A stretch of DNA of 32,634 nt from an uncultured Taibaiella sp. (GTDB taxonomy: Bacteria; Bacteroidota; Bacteroidia; Chitinophagales; Chitinophagaceae): assembly GCA_937870855.1 (NCBI GenBank), contig CALMWT010000131.1, positions 1-32,634 on the forward strand. Direction: 5' to 3'. The notes under the pieces were generated by a model. The model made no database searches and was not told where the DNA came from. It was given only the letters and a program-made list of their open reading frames with translations. This document shows positions 1 to 7,317 of this stretch, piece after piece. Position 1 is the stretch's first letter. Every line of letters begins with the position of its first letter. The position numbers and the translations under genes are program-made.

Positions 1-1904
1 AGGTGCTGGGTATTGATGACGATCTTGTGATCCCTGACAAAAGATTGAGCGTATATGAAGGCGCAGTTGCATGCTGGAAAGGAGAAAAGATGAGCGAGTG
101 GCAACACGCATTCATTCGCAATGCAGCAAGGTTTGATTTCCCTATTCATAAACCCATTGCAGAACTTGCAGAAAGCGAACATGATTTGCTTTGGAATGGC
201 AACAGCAAGATCAGTGGCATCCGGGATTTTTTCGATATGGTAAGCCAGAATCTGTATAAAGTTCAGTATAGAATCATGCAGGCACGCTATCGGGGTAAAA
301 CTACTTGCCCTACCTGCAAAGGAACACGGTTACGACCCGAAGCATCTTACGTGAAAGTAAACAACGCGACCATAGGCAATTTGCTTTCATTGCCAGCAAC
401 TGATTTGCATGAATGGTTTCAGAACATGAAGCTGACCGAACATGAGCAGATGATTGCAAAGCGTATTCTTATTGAAATTAATCAGCGCATCAAAACATTG
501 CTTGATGTAGGTCTTGGTTATCTTACTTTAAATCGTTTAGCAAATACACTTTCCGGTGGCGAAAGTCAGCGCATACAGCTCACAAAATTTCTTGGAAGCA
601 ATCTTACCGATTCACTTTACATACTTGATGAACCCAGCATTGGTTTGCACTCACGCGATACGGAAAGATTGATCAGTGTATTGAAATCCTTACGCGATCT
701 TGGCAATACCGTTGTGATTGTAGAGCATGATGAAATGATGATGCGGGAAGCAGATTACATTATTGATATGGGACCGTTGGCAAGTCATCTCGGAGGAGAA
801 GTAGTTGCAGCCGGAACATACGCTGAGATCATCAAAAACAAAATGAGCCTCACGGGTCAGTATTTGAGTGGTGCTATGCAAATTGAAACGCCAGCAATTA
901 AACGAAAGCCAACAGGTAAAATAAGAATAGAAGGTTGCGGGCAAAATAATCTGAAAGATGTAAGCGTAGATTTTCCGTTGAATGTTTTGTGTGTGGTAAC
1001 CGGTGTGAGCGGAAGCGGCAAAACAACTTTGGTAAAACAAACCTTGTATCCTGCGTTGCAAAAGCATTATGGTGAAAGCGCAGAAAGACCCGGACAACAT
1101 AAATATCTCGGCGGCGATCTTGATACCATTGCACACATCGAAATGGTGGATCAAAATCCGATTGGAAAATCTTCACGCAGCAATCCTGTTACGTACATCA
1201 AAGCGTGGGATGAAGTAAGAAAACTCTACACCAAACAGCCTTTAGCAAAAATGCGGGGCTTTGCAGAAAAACATTTTTCGTTCAATACCGATGGCGGACG
1301 GTGCGATACATGTAAAGGTGAAGGAGAAGTGATTGTAGAGATGCAATTCCTTGCAGATGTGCATTTGCTTTGCGAAAGTTGTAAAGGCAAGCGTTTTAAA
1401 GAAGAAGTGCTCGAAGTTACCTATCGCGGCAAAAGTGTTTATGAGCTGCTTGAAATGAGTGTGGATGAAGCGATAGATTTTCTGAAAGACGAAAAGAAAA
1501 TAGCAGCTGCATTACAGCCTTTGAGTGATGTTGGTCTTGGGTATGTCAAGCTCGGACAAAGCAGCGATACGTTAAGTGGTGGAGAAGCGCAGCGCGTAAA
1601 GCTCGCATCTTTTCTGGGCAAAGGAAAAGCAAAAGCGAAAGACAAAGTCCTTTTCATCTTCGATGAACCCACAACGGGCTTACATATACACGATATAAAA
1701 AAACTGCTTGGCTCATTTGATGCATTGATAGAGCAAGGTCATAGCATAATTGTAATTGAACACAATGTGGATGTTATTAAGTCTGCAGATTGGGTGATAG
1801 ACCTTGGTGCGGAAGGCGGTGCAAACGGCGGACATCTTTTGTATGAAGGTGTGCCCGAAGGATTGAGAGAGGTGAAGGAAAGTTATACGGGGCAGTATTT
1901 ATAA
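1..1904 (+). CDS. uvrA: UvrA-family excinuclease ATPase, 5' end cut by window edge
   Basis: This is the damage-recognition ATPase of nucleotide excision repair, a DNA-binding dimer with two ABC modules. About 633 residues of a protein usually over 900 are present; the reading frame runs off the left edge, so the GTG at position 3 is not a true start and the first Walker A is missing. Visible in the fragment: a CPTCKG half zinc site (about residues 102-107), ABC signature LSGGESQR (183-190) with Walker B ILDEPSIGLH (207-216), second Walker A GVSGSGKT (334-341), zinc motif CDTCKG...CESC (434-460), second signature LSGGEAQR (524-531) and Walker B FIFDEPTTGLH (551-561). The SNPVTYIKAW segment and the basic KGKAKAKDK insert before the last Walker B resemble the second UvrA paralogue common in Bacteroidota more than canonical UvrA1; that subtype call is from memory. 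Confidence 0.95.
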   Translation, partial: VLGIDDDLVIPDKRLSVYEGAVACWKGEKMSEWQHAFIRNAARFDFPIHKPIAELAESEHDLLWNGNSKISGIRDFFDMVSQNLYKVQYRIMQARYRGKTTCPTCKGTRLRPEASYVKVNNATIGNLLSLPATDLHEWFQNMKLTEHEQMIAKRILIEINQRIKTLLDVGLGYLTLNRLANTLSGGESQRIQLTKFLGSNLTDSLYILDEPSIGLHSRDTERLISVLKSLRDLGNTVVIVEHDEMMMREADYIIDMGPLASHLGGEVVAAGTYAEIIKNKMSLTGQYLSGAMQIETPAIKRKPTGKIRIEGCGQNNLKDVSVDFPLNVLCVVTGVSGSGKTTLVKQTLYPALQKHYGESAERPGQHKYLGGDLDTIAHIEMVDQNPIGKSSRSNPVTYIKAWDEVRKLYTKQPLAKMRGFAEKHFSFNTDGGRCDTCKGEGEVIVEMQFLADVHLLCESCKGKRFKEEVLEVTYRGKSVYELLEMSVDEAIDFLKDEKKIAAALQPLSDVGLGYVKLGQSSDTLSGGEAQRVKLASFLGKGKAKAKDKVLFIFDEPTTGLHIHDIKKLLGSFDALIEQGHSIIVIEHNVDVIKSADWVIDLGAEGGANGGHLLYEGVPEGLREVKESYTGQYL

Positions 1905-1905
1905 T

Positions 1906-1936
1906 AACGAAGACCGGCTTCTCACCGGTCTTCGTT
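1906..1936 (+). terminator. Hairpin after uvrA
   Basis: A perfect 12-bp inverted repeat (AACGAAGACCGG, 1906-1917, pairing with 1925-1936) with a 7-nt loop begins one base after the uvrA stop codon. There is no T-run after it, so it may be a processing or stability hairpin or a weak terminator rather than a classical intrinsic terminator. Confidence 0.6.
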
Positions 1937-1950
1937 GCAACGTTTCCAAC

Positions 1951-1987
1951 AGAACTTTTCCAAAGTTTCAAACTTTGGAAAAGTTCT
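1951..1987. terminator. Near-perfect 37-bp palindrome between convergent uvrA and acyl-CoA dehydrogenase
   Basis: Two 18-nt arms (1951-1968 and 1970-1987) are exact reverse complements around a single central C. The palindrome directly abuts the stop codon of the minus-strand acyl-CoA dehydrogenase and, being symmetric, can fold in transcripts from both sides. A role as a bidirectional terminator or mRNA 3' end is inferred from its position; no good T-run follows on the minus strand. Confidence 0.65.
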
Positions 1988-3130
1988 TTAGTCTTTCAAA
2001 ACAGTTCTGCTAATCACTATTTTCTGCACTTCCGTAGTTCCTTCATATATCTGAGTGATTTTCGCATCACGCATCAAACGCTCTACGTGGAATTCTTTTA
2101 CATAACCATAGCCGCCGTGAATTTGTACGGCATCGTTCGTTACCCATTGTGCAATTTCAGAAGCATATAATTTAGCCATTGACGCAGGCAGCGTGTAATC
2201 TTTACCCTGATCTTTTGTCCATGCAGCTTTAAGACACATTAAGCGTGCACCTTCGATAGCAGTTGCCATATCAGCCAGCTTGAAAGCAATTGCCTGATGA
2301 TTCATAATCTCAGTATTGAAAGCCTTGCGTTCTTTAGAATATTTCAGTGCCAATTCATAAGCGCCGCTGGCAATTCCAAGTGCCTGTGATGCAATACCAA
2401 TTCTTCCACCTGCAAGTGTTTTCATCGCAAAAGTGAAACCAAATCCATCATCACCAATTCTGTTTTCCTTCGGCACTTTCACATCCTGAAACATGATGCT
2501 GTGTGTATCACTTCCGCGAATACCCATCTTGTTTTCTTTAGCGCCTACTGTTACACCTTCCCAGTTTTTCTCAACGATAAAAGCATTAATACCTCTGTGT
2601 TTTTTCTCAGGATAAGTCTGTGCGATTACCAGATAATAATCGGCAGAGCTACCATTGGTAATCCAGTTTTTCGTGCCGTTCAATATATAATGATCGCCAT
2701 GATCATCAGCAGTTGTTCTTTGCGATGTAGCATCAGAACCAGCTTCAGGTTCGCTCAATAAAAACGCACCGAGATTTTGTCCGGTAGCCAGGCGAGTAAG
2801 GTATTTTTGCTTCTGCTCTTCATTTCCAAAAGTCTCTATTCCCCAGCATACAAGTGAATTATTTACGCTCATACACACAGAAGCAGATGCATCTACTTTA
2901 GAAATTTCTTCCATTGCCAATACGTAGCTTACGGTGTCCATTCCCGAGCCGCCATATTTTGGATCTACCATCATACCCATAAAACCTAACTCGCCAAGTT
3001 TCTTGATTTGTTCTGTCGGAAACTTTGCTTGCTCATCGCGTTCAATAACGCCGGGAAGCAATTCGTTTCTTGCAAAATCGCGCGCAGCCATCTGCACTGC
3101 AATCTGTTCTTCTGTGAGTTGAAAGTTCAT
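1988..3130 (-). CDS. Acyl-CoA dehydrogenase
   Basis: A 380-residue flavoenzyme that oxidises acyl-CoA to enoyl-CoA, passing electrons to ETF, in fatty-acid or branched-chain acyl-CoA breakdown; length is normal for short- to medium-chain members. Family signatures are visible: FLLSEPEAGSDA (about 123-134) and QIHGGYGYVKEF (336-347), followed by RDAKITQIYEGT, where Glu363 is at the position of the catalytic base. The frame is open nine codons further upstream to 3157, but MNFQLTEEQ is the normal family N-terminus and the extended start overlaps the promoter-like element at 3155-3185, so I chose the ATG at 3130. Exact substrate chain length cannot be read from the sequence. It is transcribed convergently with uvrA. 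Confidence 0.95.
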   Translation of the reverse strand: MNFQLTEEQIAVQMAARDFARNELLPGVIERDEQAKFPTEQIKKLGELGFMGMMVDPKYGGSGMDTVSYVLAMEEISKVDASASVCMSVNNSLVCWGIETFGNEEQKQKYLTRLATGQNLGAFLLSEPEAGSDATSQRTTADDHGDHYILNGTKNWITNGSSADYYLVIAQTYPEKKHRGINAFIVEKNWEGVTVGAKENKMGIRGSDTHSIMFQDVKVPKENRIGDDGFGFTFAMKTLAGGRIGIASQALGIASGAYELALKYSKERKAFNTEIMNHQAIAFKLADMATAIEGARLMCLKAAWTKDQGKDYTLPASMAKLYASEIAQWVTNDAVQIHGGYGYVKEFHVERLMRDAKITQIYEGTTEVQKIVISRTVLKD

Positions 3131-3154
3131 AATCCGAACGAAAATTTTAGGTTG

Positions 3155-3185
3155 CAAACGTACAATTTATAGAGCAATAACTCAA
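3155..3185 (-). promoter_or_regulatory. Bacteroidota-type promoter of acyl-CoA dehydrogenase
   Basis: On the minus strand TACGTTTG (3155-3162) matches the -7 consensus TAnnTTTG, and a TTG (3183-3185) lies 20 bases upstream as a -33 element. The start codon at 3130 is about 25 bases downstream, giving a short leader. The consensus is established for this phylum; activity here is inferred. Confidence 0.55.
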
Positions 3186-3223
3186 TAGATCTGTACTACT
3201 TAAGGCGTATATATACAATGCGA

Positions 3224-3247
3224 AAGCAGGCGAGTGAATGCCTGCTT
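3224..3247 (-). terminator. Hairpin after parB
   Basis: An 8-bp perfect inverted repeat (AAGCAGGC, 3224-3231, with GCCTGCTT, 3240-3247) lies about 29 bases beyond the parB stop. The T-run after it on the minus strand is poor, so it is a candidate terminator or 3'-end hairpin for the hydrolase-parA-parB transcript. Confidence 0.45.
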
Positions 3248-3275
3248 CCAAAAATCTTATCAGTGTTTAAAAAAG

Positions 3276-4202
3276 CTACAAGCTCATTTTCTCCATTATT
3301 CTTTCAAGGTCATTATCGTTATAAAATTCAATCATTATTGCACCTTTCCCGTTTTTCTTCCTGTCAAGTTTCACCTTCGTAGAAAAATGGGAAGACATGT
3401 TATCCTGAATGCGTTTATAGGCAGGAGGTAGTTGACTATCCTTGTTCTTTGCTCTTGCTATATCGGGTCTGTCATCGGCAAGCATTTCTTTTACTAAAGC
3501 TTCCACCTGTCTTACAGAAAGTCCTTTTTCTTTCACTTCCCTAAAAACATAAAGCTGCTGATCTACCATACCAAGAGCAATAATAGCGCGCGCATGACCC
3601 ATACTTATTACGCCGTCTCTTACTGCTTTCTGAATATCAGGCGGCAGTTTTAAAAGTCTGATGTAGTTGGTTACTGTGCTCCTATCTTTTTTCATCCGGT
3701 CTGCAACCTGCTCTTGCGTCATCGCACATTCATCCATCAGGCGCTTGTAGCTCACCCCTATTTCTATAGCGTTAAGATCTTCCCGTTGCAAGTTTTCAAG
3801 CAAGGCAAGTTCCAGCATTTCCTGATCGTCGGCAGTACGCACATACGCAGGTATATCTTTCAACCCTGCCATTTTGGAAGCTCTCCAACGGCGTTCTCCC
3901 GAAATAAGTTGAAATCTGTTTGTTCCGGCTTTTACAACTGTTACCGGCTGAATGATGTCGTGAAGTTTGATGCTTTCGGAAAGCTCGAGCATTGCCTGTT
4001 CATCAAAATCGCGGCGTGGCTGCTTAGGGTTTACCTCTATCTGCTCTACAGGAATTCGTGCAATGCTTCCTGCATTCTGTCCCGATACTGCGGGCACTCC
4101 TTCTGCTGTTGTGTTCAGTTCATCATCTATACTACTAAGCAATGCGCGAATACCTTTACCCAGCGCCTGCTTTTTATTATTGCTATTCTGCGCCATGCTC
4201 AT
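3276..4202 (-). CDS. parB: ParB/Spo0J chromosome partitioning protein, CTP-dependent clamp
   Basis: ParB loads at parS sites, spreads as a CTP-gated DNA clamp and recruits ParA and SMC near the origin. The 308-residue protein has the N-terminal ParA-stimulating peptide LGKGIRALL (about 14-22), a basic linker, the ParB CTPase fold with GERRWRA (102-108) and ENLQRED (136-142), then a helix-turn-helix (about 160-183, TQEQVADRMKKDRSTVTNY) and a C-terminal dimerisation region. It overlaps the 3' end of parA by 20 bases if the first Met is used (14 bases if Met3), indicating translational coupling. I saw no perfect parS sequence in the window. Confidence 0.95.
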   Translation of the reverse strand: MSMAQNSNNKKQALGKGIRALLSSIDDELNTTAEGVPAVSGQNAGSIARIPVEQIEVNPKQPRRDFDEQAMLELSESIKLHDIIQPVTVVKAGTNRFQLISGERRWRASKMAGLKDIPAYVRTADDQEMLELALLENLQREDLNAIEIGVSYKRLMDECAMTQEQVADRMKKDRSTVTNYIRLLKLPPDIQKAVRDGVISMGHARAIIALGMVDQQLYVFREVKEKGLSVRQVEALVKEMLADDRPDIARAKNKDSQLPPAYKRIQDNMSSHFSTKVKLDRKKNGKGAIMIEFYNDNDLERIMEKMSL

Positions 4203-4998
4203 CTAAAATTTTATCCTCGTTCTTGATCTTGGTAAGATTATTTTTCTGAAGAATTTCTTTTGCGAGATTTAGATAGTTAACAGCCCCCGTACTTTCTGCA
4301 TCATACATTAGTGCCGGTTTTCCGAAACTCGGAGCTTCGCCAAGTCGTGTATTCCGATGAACTATAGTATTGAAGACAAGGTCCATAAAATGGTTTTTTA
4401 TTTCTTCCACCACTTGATTGCTCAAACGCAAACGACCATCGTACATCGTCATTAATATGCCTTCTATTTGCAAACTTGTGTTTATTCTTGTCTGAACTAT
4501 TTTAATCGTGTTCAACAACTTGCCCAATCCTTCGAGGGCAAAATATTCGCATTGTACCGGTATCACTACGCTATCGGCGGCAGTAAGGGCATTAACTGTA
4601 ATCAAACCAAGGGATGGCGAGCAGTCAACTACAACAAAATCGTATTGATCTTTCACTTCGTCCAATGCGTTTCTCATGATGTGCTCACGGTTCGGATGAT
4701 TGATCAGTTCTATTTCCGCACCTACAAGATCGAGGTGGGAAGGGAGCAGAAAAAGATTGGGTGTTTCCGTTTCCAGAATTACCTGCGATACGGGTGTATC
4801 ATTTACCATACAATCGTACAGGCTAAGCTGAATATTTCTCAGATCAAACCCGTTACCGGTGGTGCTATTTGCCTGTGGATCTCCATCTACCAGCAGTGTT
4901 TTGTATTCGAGCACTGCAAGACTTGCCGCAAGGTTAATTGCTGTAGTTGTTTTCCCCACTCCACCTTTCTGGTTGGCTATTGCTATTACTTTTGCCAT
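4183..4998 (-). CDS. parA: ParA/Soj-type chromosome partitioning ATPase
   Basis: ParA is a nucleoid-binding ATPase whose gradient, set by ParB, moves replicated origins. The 271-residue protein has the deviant Walker A motif KGGVGKTT (11-18), Walker A' LLVDGDPQANST (about 35-46) and a Walker B region FVVVDCSPSLG. It is the short chromosomal form without an N-terminal DNA-binding extension, unlike many plasmid ParAs. It overlaps parB, and 77 bases separate it from the upstream hydrolase. That gap holds a 10-bp inverted repeat that could regulate the operon. The fused order parA-parB is typical; the hydrolase in front is not part of the partition function. Confidence 0.95.
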   Translation of the reverse strand: MAKVIAIANQKGGVGKTTTAINLAASLAVLEYKTLLVDGDPQANSTTGNGFDLRNIQLSLYDCMVNDTPVSQVILETETPNLFLLPSHLDLVGAEIELINHPNREHIMRNALDEVKDQYDFVVVDCSPSLGLITVNALTAADSVVIPVQCEYFALEGLGKLLNTIKIVQTRINTSLQIEGILMTMYDGRLRLSNQVVEEIKNHFMDLVFNTIVHRNTRLGEAPSFGKPALMYDAESTGAVNYLNLAKEILQKNNLTKIKNEDKILDEHGAE

Positions 4999-5028
4999 TC
5001 TCTCTTTGTTGTTAAGTCGTGGGATGCC

Positions 5029-5069
5029 AAAGTTGTAAATTGTTTCATCGGCTTTCGAGTTACAACTTT
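5029..5069. repeat. 10-bp inverted repeat upstream of parA
   Basis: AAAGTTGTAA (5029-5038) and its exact reverse complement (5060-5069) are separated by 21 bases, in the 77-base gap between the hydrolase stop and the parA start. It could form a hairpin in the minus-strand transcript or serve as an operator. No T-run makes it a clear terminator. Confidence 0.6.
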
Positions 5070-5075
5070 TCCCTT

Positions 5076-5756
5076 TTACAAATTAATCGTTTCACCGATC
5101 TTCGGAAGTATCAGTTCCAGACCAGCATTTTCAAATTGTTTCTTTGAATTTTCGTGGTTGATCTCAATATAGGGGAAGGTATCGAAATGTACACCAATGA
5201 TCTTCCCACACTGGATAAACTCTGCGGCAATAATTGCATCCTCTACACCCATCGTGAAGTTATCTCCCACAGGCAAGATAGCAAAATCTAATTTCGCATA
5301 ACGGGGAATGAGCTGCATATCGAGCATAAGACTTGTGTCTCCGCTGTAATAAAAGTTGCTTTCATCAGTAGTGAGTACGAAACCGCCAGGATTACCTCCA
5401 TAAGTTCCATCGGGCAAAACACTGCTATGCATAGCATGAACATATTTTACGGTACCGAAATCAAACTGTTTCTTGCCACCAAAATTCATGGGATGCGTGT
5501 TGGAAACTCCAAACTTATTGCACCACTCAGTGATCTCATAAGAAGATACTACCAAAGCGCCGGTACGTTTTGCAATTGACAGGAGATCTCCTGTGTGATC
5601 TTCATGTCCGTGCGACACTAAAATATAGTCGGCTTCAATGCTGTTCACATCTATTTCCTTTGCCAAATGGTTTCCTGAAATAAAGGGATCGAACAGGATT
5701 TTTTTACCTGCAATTTCCATCAAAAAACAGGACTGGCCGTAATAAGTAAAACGCAT
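5076..5756 (-). CDS. UPF0173 family metal-dependent hydrolase (metallo-beta-lactamase fold)
   Basis: A 226-residue metallo-beta-lactamase fold protein of the YtkL/UPF0173 group, which have no settled substrate. The zinc-binding motif HGHEDH is at 49-54; further likely ligands are in YYSGDTSL and GVHFDTFP. The frame is open 11 codons upstream, but MRFTYYGQSCF is the standard beginning of this family and the preceding residues are not conserved, so I start at the ATG at 5756. No signal peptide is seen, so it is probably cytoplasmic. It lies upstream of parA in the same direction, with 77 bases between them, and may share transcription. Confidence 0.85.
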   Translation of the reverse strand: MRFTYYGQSCFLMEIAGKKILFDPFISGNHLAKEIDVNSIEADYILVSHGHEDHTGDLLSIAKRTGALVVSSYEITEWCNKFGVSNTHPMNFGGKKQFDFGTVKYVHAMHSSVLPDGTYGGNPGGFVLTTDESNFYYSGDTSLMLDMQLIPRYAKLDFAILPVGDNFTMGVEDAIIAAEFIQCGKIIGVHFDTFPYIEINHENSKKQFENAGLELILPKIGETINL

Positions 5757-5801
5757 GTGTTCAATTAAATGGTTTTCAAAAAGCGACAATAAGGGTTAGA
5801 A

Positions 5802-5809
5802 CAAAATTA
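5802..5809 (-). promoter_or_regulatory. -7 promoter element upstream of UPF0173 hydrolase
   Basis: TAATTTTG on the minus strand matches TAnnTTTG about 45 bases before the start at 5756. I found no TTG at the usual -33 spacing, so this is a half-supported promoter. Confidence 0.3.
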
Positions 5810-5900
5810 ACGTGCGAGGCGCAATTTATAAGAAGGCTGGAATGAATGTGGAAAAGAACTTGTGCGAGCCGAAATAAGGCAAAGTCTCTCCTTTCGTTGC

Positions 5901-5937
5901 CTTATAAAAGAAGAAGCTGCCCTTTTGAGACAGCTTC
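5901..5937 (-). terminator. Intrinsic terminator of the rpsF-rpsR-rplI operon
   Basis: On the minus strand GAAGCTG and CAGCTTC (5931-5937 with 5913-5919) form a stem, extendable with G-U pairs toward an A-rich loop. It is followed by TTCTTTTATAA. It starts about 30 bases after the rplI stop, the right place and form for a rho-independent terminator. Confidence 0.75.
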
Positions 5938-5966
5938 GATTATCTATTTATTTGACCCAGCCGAAA

Positions 5967-6413
5967 TTATTCTCCAGCTACTTCAAATTCCATTTCAACA
6001 ATATTTTCCTTACCAAAGTCTATTTGAGCTTTGTAAGTTCCTACTTCTTTCACCTCATCAAGAATAGAGATACGGCGGCGGTCAATTTCATAACCTTTTT
6101 GCTCGCGGATAGCACGTGCTAATTGAATAGCAGTTACCGAACCAAAAATCTTTCCACTTGTACCAGTCTTAGCGCCCACTTTTACAGGAGATGCAGTAAG
6201 CACTTCGCGCACTTTATTGATCTCCGCCATTAGTTTTTCTTCGCGCTTTCTTAATTGCTTTTGGCGCTCTTCAAGCACTTTCTTGTTGCTTTCGCTAGCT
6301 TCAATAGCATATTTCTGAGGTATCAGGTAGTTGCGTGCATAACCAGGACGAACAGTTACCAGTTCATTGGAAGCACCGAGATTATCTACGTCTTTTATTA
6401 AAATTACTTGCAT
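5967..6413 (-). CDS. rplI: 50S ribosomal protein L9
   Basis: This 148-residue large-subunit protein binds 23S rRNA and restrains frameshifting. The N-terminal domain carries the L9 signature region GYARNYLIPQKYAIEAS (about 24-40). It is followed by the long charged central helix (about 43-75, ERQKQLRKREEKLMAEI) and the C-terminal domain with KIFGSVTAIQLARAI. Full length for the family. It is the last gene of an S6-S18-L9 cluster, 32 bases after rpsR, a gene order seen across many bacteria. Confidence 0.98.
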   Translation of the reverse strand: MQVILIKDVDNLGASNELVTVRPGYARNYLIPQKYAIEASESNKKVLEERQKQLRKREEKLMAEINKVREVLTASPVKVGAKTGTSGKIFGSVTAIQLARAIREQKGYEIDRRRISILDEVKEVGTYKAQIDFGKENIVEMEFEVAGE

Positions 6414-6445
6414 TGTTTTTTGCTTTTTCTAAGTGAACAATCACC

Positions 6446-6712
6446 TTATTTATAAAGGTCAGTTACGTAAGGCATCAATGCCATTTGGCGTGCTTTTTTC
6501 ACAGCTTGCGCTACTTTACGCTGAAACTTCAAGGAGTTTCCGGTAATACGGCGTGGAAGCATTTTACCTTGTTCGTTCACAAATTTTTTCAGGAATTCTG
6601 CATCTTTATAATCAATGTACTTGATTCCCATTTTCTTGAAGCGGCAATATTTCTTCTGACGCTTTTCTACTCTGGTAGAAGTAAGAAATTTTATATCGTT
6701 TTGCTTAGCCAT
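6446..6712 (-). CDS. rpsR: 30S ribosomal protein S18
   Basis: An 88-residue small-subunit protein that forms a heterodimer with S6 on the platform of the 30S subunit. The conserved core is plain: [19 protein letters not shown] and [20 protein letters not shown], ending in the usual MALMPYV. It sits 12 bases after rpsF, with which it is co-transcribed and co-assembled, and 32 bases before rplI. Length and both termini agree with the family. Confidence 0.98.
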   Translation of the reverse strand: MAKQNDIKFLTSTRVEKRQKKYCRFKKMGIKYIDYKDAEFLKKFVNEQGKMLPRRITGNSLKFQRKVAQAVKKARQMALMPYVTDLYK

Positions 6713-6724
6713 TGTGTGCGGTTT

Positions 6725-7090
6725 TTAAGAGTTAACAGCTTCTGTTTCTACATTCTTGTTACGCTTTCTGTTATTGTAAATAACTGCGTATTTGTCGAGG
6801 CGGGTGATCATGTGACGCATCACGTTTTCATCACGATTCATTTGAATTTCGAGTCTGTGATTTACATCGCTTGGCGCACTGTACTCCAGTATCCAATAAA
6901 GACCGGTAGTCTTTTTATCAATTGGGTAAGCAAGAGAACGAAGTCCCCATGGATTGGACTTACTAATTTCTCCACCATTTTCTGTAATGAAGTCTGAGAA
7001 CTTTTTCTGAGATCCCTTAAAGTCATCTTCAGCCAGCACCGGCGTAAAGATTACCATCAGCTCGTAGCTTTGAAGGTTGTTTGTTGCCAT
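6725..7090 (-). CDS. rpsF: 30S ribosomal protein S6
   Basis: A 121-residue 30S subunit protein and partner of S18. Visible family features are the N-terminal strand YELMVIFTPVL (about 9-19), SNPWGLRSLAYPIDKKTTGLY (about 44-64) and a C-terminal region with MNRDENVMRHMITRLD. It is the first gene of the ribosomal operon. The ATG at 7090 follows a gap of about 230 bases shared with the divergent lspA. A -7 element at 7205-7212 would give a leader of roughly 110 nt, long enough for the S6:S18 feedback seen in many bacteria, although I could not identify the known motif. Confidence 0.97.
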   Translation of the reverse strand: MATNNLQSYELMVIFTPVLAEDDFKGSQKKFSDFITENGGEISKSNPWGLRSLAYPIDKKTTGLYWILEYSAPSDVNHRLEIQMNRDENVMRHMITRLDKYAVIYNNRKRNKNVETEAVNS

Positions 7091-7204
7091 AAATTTTTAT
7101 TTGTTAAGAAATGATTCCCCCTCACGCTCTGCACAACTTTGGACCGATGTGGTTTTTGGAATTAAATCCGCAATACACAAAGGGCTAAGCGATTTTTGGG
7201 ATGG

Positions 7205-7212
7205 CAAAAGTA
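7205..7212 (-). promoter_or_regulatory. -7 promoter element for rpsF operon
   Basis: TACTTTTG on the minus strand matches TAnnTTTG about 115 bases upstream of the rpsF start. No convincing -33 TTG was found at normal spacing. Confidence 0.35.
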
Positions 7213-7287
7213 AGGCATTATTATTAAATGACAGCGGTTTTTTCGATAATGTATTTTCCCGAAGCATTCTCTATAAATAGCAACCCC

Positions 7288-7295
7288 TATCTTTG
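7288..7295 (+). promoter_or_regulatory. -7 promoter element for lspA
   Basis: TATCTTTG matches TAnnTTTG, 22 bases before the GTG start of lspA, which gives a leader of under 20 nt. No TTG at -33 was found. Its position supports the GTG start, since any upstream start would lie at or before the promoter. Confidence 0.45.
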
Positions 7296-7317
7296 ACGCT
7301 GTTTTAAAAAAAACCTA

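Noticed and set aside
690..1176. Long open frames antisense to uvrA
   Set aside because: They lie opposite clearly conserved ABC ATPase sequence, have no recognisable domains and are rich in Cys, Phe and His, as typical of frame shadows.
5041..5056. TGTTTCA half-site resembling parS near parA
   Set aside because: Only the first seven bases fit the canonical TGTTTCACGTGAAACA; the second half does not match, so it is not a parS site by sequence.
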